Part shown: piece by piece, positions 8,205-9,682 of the stretch
Layout: every line of letters begins with the position of its first letter
Numbering within the stretch: the stretch's first letter is position 1
Assembly (NCBI GenBank): GCA_001701065.1
Contig: DAAL01000131.1
Span: 1-9,682, forward strand
Origin: Bacteroidales bacterium GP4
GTDB taxonomy: Bacteria > Bacteroidota > Bacteroidia > Bacteroidales > Muribaculaceae
Direction of reading: 5' to 3'
DNA: 9,682 nucleotides
The notes under the pieces: model-generated
Databases searched by the model: none
What the model was told of the DNA's origin: nothing
What the model saw: the letters and a program-made list of their open reading frames with translations, nothing else
Program-made: the position numbers and the translations under genes

Positions 8205-8236
8205 TTTGTGGAGTTGTTAACGAATTGTTAATTTTG
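8205..8236 (+). promoter_or_regulatory. Bacteroidota-type promoter pointing away from the helicase
   Basis: On the plus strand TTTG (8205-8208) is followed after 20 nt by TAATTTTG (8229-8236), matching TTTG-N19-21-TAnnTTTG. Transcription would start near 8243 and run toward the IS110 transposase at 8427. No convincing short gene follows: the first ATG (8262) stops after two codons and the ATG at 8308 gives only 12 codons. It could be a promoter of a divergent gene displaced by the insertion, or chance in AT-rich DNA. Confidence 0.5.
8214..8231. repeat. Tandem TTGTTAA heptamer, 11-bp period, inside the promoter spacer
   Basis: TTGTTAA occurs at 8214-8220 and again at 8225-8231, one DNA helical turn apart and between the two boxes of the plus-strand promoter. 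TTAAC/GTTAA arms also form a short inverted repeat here. Such phasing is typical of operator sites, but the copies are short and AT-rich, so an operator role is only a possibility. Confidence 0.35.
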
Positions 8237-8342
8237 CAATCACCAACAGAGTCATCACAAGCATGGAATAAGGCAGACAATTCATTCGTCAGAGAAGACA
8301 GACCCAAATGTTAGGCCCCCATGCTTTTACATCACAAACTGG

Positions 8343-8354
8343 ATAGTGCGTTTG
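8343..8354. repeat. Left copy of the 12-bp direct repeat flanking the IS110 element
   Basis: ATAGTGCGTTTG, identical to 9671-9682. It is preceded by CAAACTGG, so CAAAC and GTTTG form a short inverted pair around it. It may hold the recombination core plus matching target or donor bases. Confidence 0.65.
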
Positions 8355-8376
8355 GGCGGATAACCGACCCCGTGTT

Positions 8377-8395
8377 TCGTGATGAAAGTTCACGA
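8377..8395 (+). repeat. Small hairpin in the IS110 left end
   Basis: TCGTG (8377-8381) and CACGA (8391-8395) form a 5-bp stem with a 9-nt loop about 30 nt before the transposase start. It could temper transposase translation or be a subterminal end feature; the stem is short, so confidence is low. Confidence 0.3.
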
Positions 8396-8426
8396 TGTAA
8401 AGATGCTTCTGAAAAAATGATACGTT

Positions 8427-9413
8427 ATGAAATATATTGGCATTGACATCAGCAAGGCTACCTTCACTGTCGCATACTCTTCCGACAAGTCGGCAAAGGT
8501 AAGCGAGTTCAAGAACACGCCAGCCGACATCCGGAAGTTCGTGAGGACTCTTCCGACCAAAGAAGAGTGCCATCTGGTAATGGAGGCAACAGGGCCGTAC
8601 AGCGTGACAGCATTGTATCTGCTCACAAAGGAGGGATATACCGTCAGCATGGAAAATCCACTCAAAGTGAAGAACTTTGCCAAAGCGATGCTTACCGTTA
8701 CCAAGACAGACCGCGCCGATGCCCGGCTTATCGCCTTGTATGGAGAGCGGATGCAGCCGGAGCCATACAAGGTTCCCGCAGAATCGCTCATGCTGCTCAA
8801 ACAGAAGCGCACGGTTATCCGGCAACTTCGCAAACAGCATACGGCGAACAGGAATCTTATCCAATCTCTCGAAGTTCTCCCCATAGTTGACAAAGGTGCA
8901 AAACGTGCAGTAGAAACCATTGTGGCTCAGCTTGAAAAGCAGCTCAACAACTTGGAGAAAGACTTGTGTGAGGTTACCGAAAAGGAATTTTCCAAGCAGC
9001 TTAAACTCCTGACCTCCATCAAAGGAATCGGCGTTGCTCTGGCCACATCGCTTATTATTGCGACAAGCGGCTTCACCAACTTCGATAACTCCAAGCAACT
9101 CTGCCGATACCTCGGCCTGTCTCCGACATACGAACAATCCGGCACGTCCGTAAACCGGCATGGTCATATCAACAGGAACGGCGATTCTCATCTGCGTGGG
9201 ATGCTGTTTATCGCAGCTATGCCCGCAAGTCGCTACAATACCGCTTGCAAGGAGACATACACTAGGCTGCGAGCGAATGGGAAGTCCGGCAAAGTTGCTC
9301 TGATTGCGGTTGCGAACAAGCTTGTAAGGCAGGCTTTCGCCGTTGTCAAGAGCGGCAACGCCTATGAAGACGGTTTTGTCAGCACAAGGCCAAAGGAATA
9401 CGCCAAAGACTGA
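8427..9413 (+). CDS. IS110-family transposase (DEDD/Tnp_20 recombinase)
   Basis: This 328-aa recombinase has the N-terminal RuvC-like DEDD domain, with Asp7 in YIGIDISKATF, Glu53 in VMEATGPYS, and Asp95 and Asp98 in KTDRADARLIA. A coiled helical linker follows (about 115-190). The C-terminal Tnp_20 domain has SIKGIGVALATSLI (197-210), SGFTNFDNSKQLCRYLGLSP (214-233), the probable nucleophile Ser238 in YEQSGTS, and HINRNGDSHLRGMLFIAA (247-264). Length is standard and the frame is intact, so the enzyme looks active. Known family members carry out RNA-guided, target-specific recombination through a circular intermediate. It starts at the first ATG that includes the whole first beta strand. The structured region expected to encode its guide RNA lies directly downstream. 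A 457-codon antisense frame here is a shadow. Confidence 0.97.
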   Translation: MKYIGIDISKATFTVAYSSDKSAKVSEFKNTPADIRKFVRTLPTKEECHLVMEATGPYSVTALYLLTKEGYTVSMENPLKVKNFAKAMLTVTKTDRADARLIALYGERMQPEPYKVPAESLMLLKQKRTVIRQLRKQHTANRNLIQSLEVLPIVDKGAKRAVETIVAQLEKQLNNLEKDLCEVTEKEFSKQLKLLTSIKGIGVALATSLIIATSGFTNFDNSKQLCRYLGLSPTYEQSGTSVNRHGHINRNGDSHLRGMLFIAAMPASRYNTACKETYTRLRANGKSGKVALIAVANKLVRQAFAVVKSGNAYEDGFVSTRPKEYAKD

Positions 9414-9434
9414 CCGACTTACAAAAAATTTAAC

Positions 9435-9442
9435 TAACTTTG
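9435..9442 (+). promoter_or_regulatory. Probable -7 box for the IS110 guide RNA
   Basis: TAACTTTG matches the Bacteroidota -7 consensus TAnnTTTG and lies 21 nt after the transposase stop, directly before the structured region. Expected start is near 9449. I see no good TTTG element 19-21 nt upstream, so the promoter is only half supported. Confidence 0.5.
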
Positions 9443-9570
9443 TCCCTCGGAGAGCCGAAGAGGAAACAGGCTCTGCTGAGGAGCAACCTGCCAGCAATAA
9501 GCTCTCCGCGCCACACTGTACATGCAGTGAAGCGAGCGGGGCAGCCTTTGCGGATGCCTCGCTTTTCACA
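9443..9570 (+). ncRNA. Candidate bridge RNA / seekRNA of the IS110 element
   Basis: This non-coding stretch is packed with paired segments. CCTC (9445-9448) plus AGAGCC (9451-9456) pair with GGCTCT (9469-9474) plus GAGG (9478-9481). Alternatively CGGAGAGC (9448-9455) pairs perfectly with GCTCTCCG (9501-9508), enclosing CAGG/CCTG (9467-9470 with 9487-9490). Further on are CACTG/CAGTG (9514-9529) and a long arm AAGCGA/TCGCTT (9530-9535 with 9559-9564) topped by GGCA/TGCC (9540-9543 with 9555-9558) and an 11-nt loop, followed by TTTT. IS110-family guide RNAs have such stem-loops with internal loops that read donor and target DNA, and the downstream location fits the IS1111 subgroup. The RNA ends are estimates. 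Confidence 0.65.
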
Positions 9571-9587
9571 TGTTTAGGAGGCGCCAC

Positions 9588-9641
9588 ATGGCTAAGAAAA
9601 CCTTCCCCGACATAAGCAAGGGAAACTGGCCAAAGTGTTAA
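9588..9641 (+). CDS. Possible 17-codon ORF in the IS110 right end
   Basis: ATG to TAA encodes MAKKTFPDISKGNWPKC. A full AGGAGG lies at 9576-9581, 6 nt before the ATG, which is unusual in a genome where the other genes show no such sequence. I recognise no family. It may be a real leader-like peptide, or the AGGAGG may simply be part of RNA structure (GGCGCC follows it). Low confidence as a gene. Confidence 0.2.
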   Translation: MAKKTFPDISKGNWPKC

Positions 9642-9670
9642 ATATTTGTTAAAGTCGCTCACGTTTGATT

Positions 9671-9682
9671 ATAGTGCGTTTG
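9671..9682. repeat. Right copy of the 12-bp direct repeat flanking the IS110 element
   Basis: ATAGTGCGTTTG, identical to 8343-8354 and ending at the last base of the window, so the repeat could be longer. It is preceded by GTTTGATT. Together the copies bound a 1328-bp unit, a normal IS110 length. Confidence 0.65.

Larger units (their letters stand above)
8197..8342. other. Intergenic stretch between the helicase start and the IS110 end
   Basis: The part nearest the helicase (8200-8245) is AT-rich and looks like a 5' regulatory region. It holds a plus-strand promoter and a tandem heptamer, listed separately. On the minus strand I find no full TAnnTTTG box for the helicase. The nearest is TAACATTTG around 8305-8313, with one base too many and a TTTG 21 nt upstream, too weak to call. 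A 36-codon minus-strand frame in phase with the helicase (8203-8310) ends in TAA just before the helicase ATG; it may be the tail of an upstream gene or chance. Confidence 0.5.
8343..9682 (+). mobile_element. IS110-family insertion sequence (IS1111-like layout), about 1.33 kb
   Basis: The element has a short left end (about 70-85 nt), a single DEDD transposase and a longer non-coding right end (about 270 nt) predicted to be highly structured. A long non-coding right end is typical of the IS1111 subgroup, whose guide RNA is encoded downstream of the transposase. ATAGTGCGTTTG occurs at both ends (8343-8354 and 9671-9682), setting a 1328-bp repeat unit. Exact boundaries are uncertain because IS110 elements lack long terminal inverted repeats and one repeat copy touches the window edge. 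GC content is higher than in the adjacent helicase start. It lies just upstream of the helicase and is transcribed divergently from it. Confidence 0.85.

Noticed and set aside
8308..8345. 12-codon plus-strand ORF (MLGPHAFTSQTG) before the IS
   Set aside because: Very short, no ribosome binding site, and it ends at the IS boundary repeat by chance.
8289..9662. 457-codon minus-strand frame opposite the IS110 transposase
   Set aside because: It lies antisense to a clear, complete transposase, has no recognisable motifs, and crosses the structured right end. It is a codon-bias shadow.
1..9682. CRISPR arrays, tRNA or rRNA genes
   Set aside because: No regularly spaced repeats and no tRNA or rRNA signatures were seen on either strand.

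Overview
The window looks like a Bacteroidota chromosome, most likely Bacteroidales. Two promoters have the Bacteroidota form (TTTG, 19-20 nt, TAnnTTTG), most genes lack Shine-Dalgarno sequences, and the proteins resemble versions I know from gut Bacteroidales. Family and genus are inference; no rRNA or other marker is present. Apart from the IS110 transposase, all genes lie on the minus strand.

Positions 1-1512 hold the start of a thiamine biosynthesis operon read right to left. A Bacteroidota promoter (1482-1512) is followed at once by a well-conserved TPP riboswitch (1387-1472), then thiD, thiS and the first part of a ThiE/TenI-like gene that runs off the left edge. The operon makes HMP-PP (ThiD) and carries sulfur for the thiazole ring (ThiS), and TPP feedback should control it.

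Positions 1568-8196 hold a tight three-gene minus-strand cluster: a 922-aa SNF2-type helicase, a 1132-aa Eco57I-like N6-adenine DNA methyltransferase, and a 150-aa DprA/SLOG-like Rossmann protein. The gaps are 9 nt and then a TAATG stop/start overlap, so this is one expression unit. It resembles a restriction-modification or DISARM-like anti-phage module. The C-terminal third of the methyltransferase (target recognition) is much more AT-rich than the rest of the gene. No nuclease domain is visible, and the helicase begins where many relatives would already have an N-terminal PLD-type nuclease domain.

Positions 8197-8342 are short intergenic DNA with a plus-strand promoter pointing away from the helicase and a tandem TTGTTAA repeat. 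Positions 8343-9682 hold an IS110-family element (IS1111-like layout): a DEDD transposase, then about 270 nt of non-coding DNA folding into nested hairpins, the expected place for a bridge/seek RNA. A 12-bp direct repeat marks both ends. The insertion sits directly upstream of the helicase and has probably separated the defence cluster from its promoter or from an upstream gene or domain.
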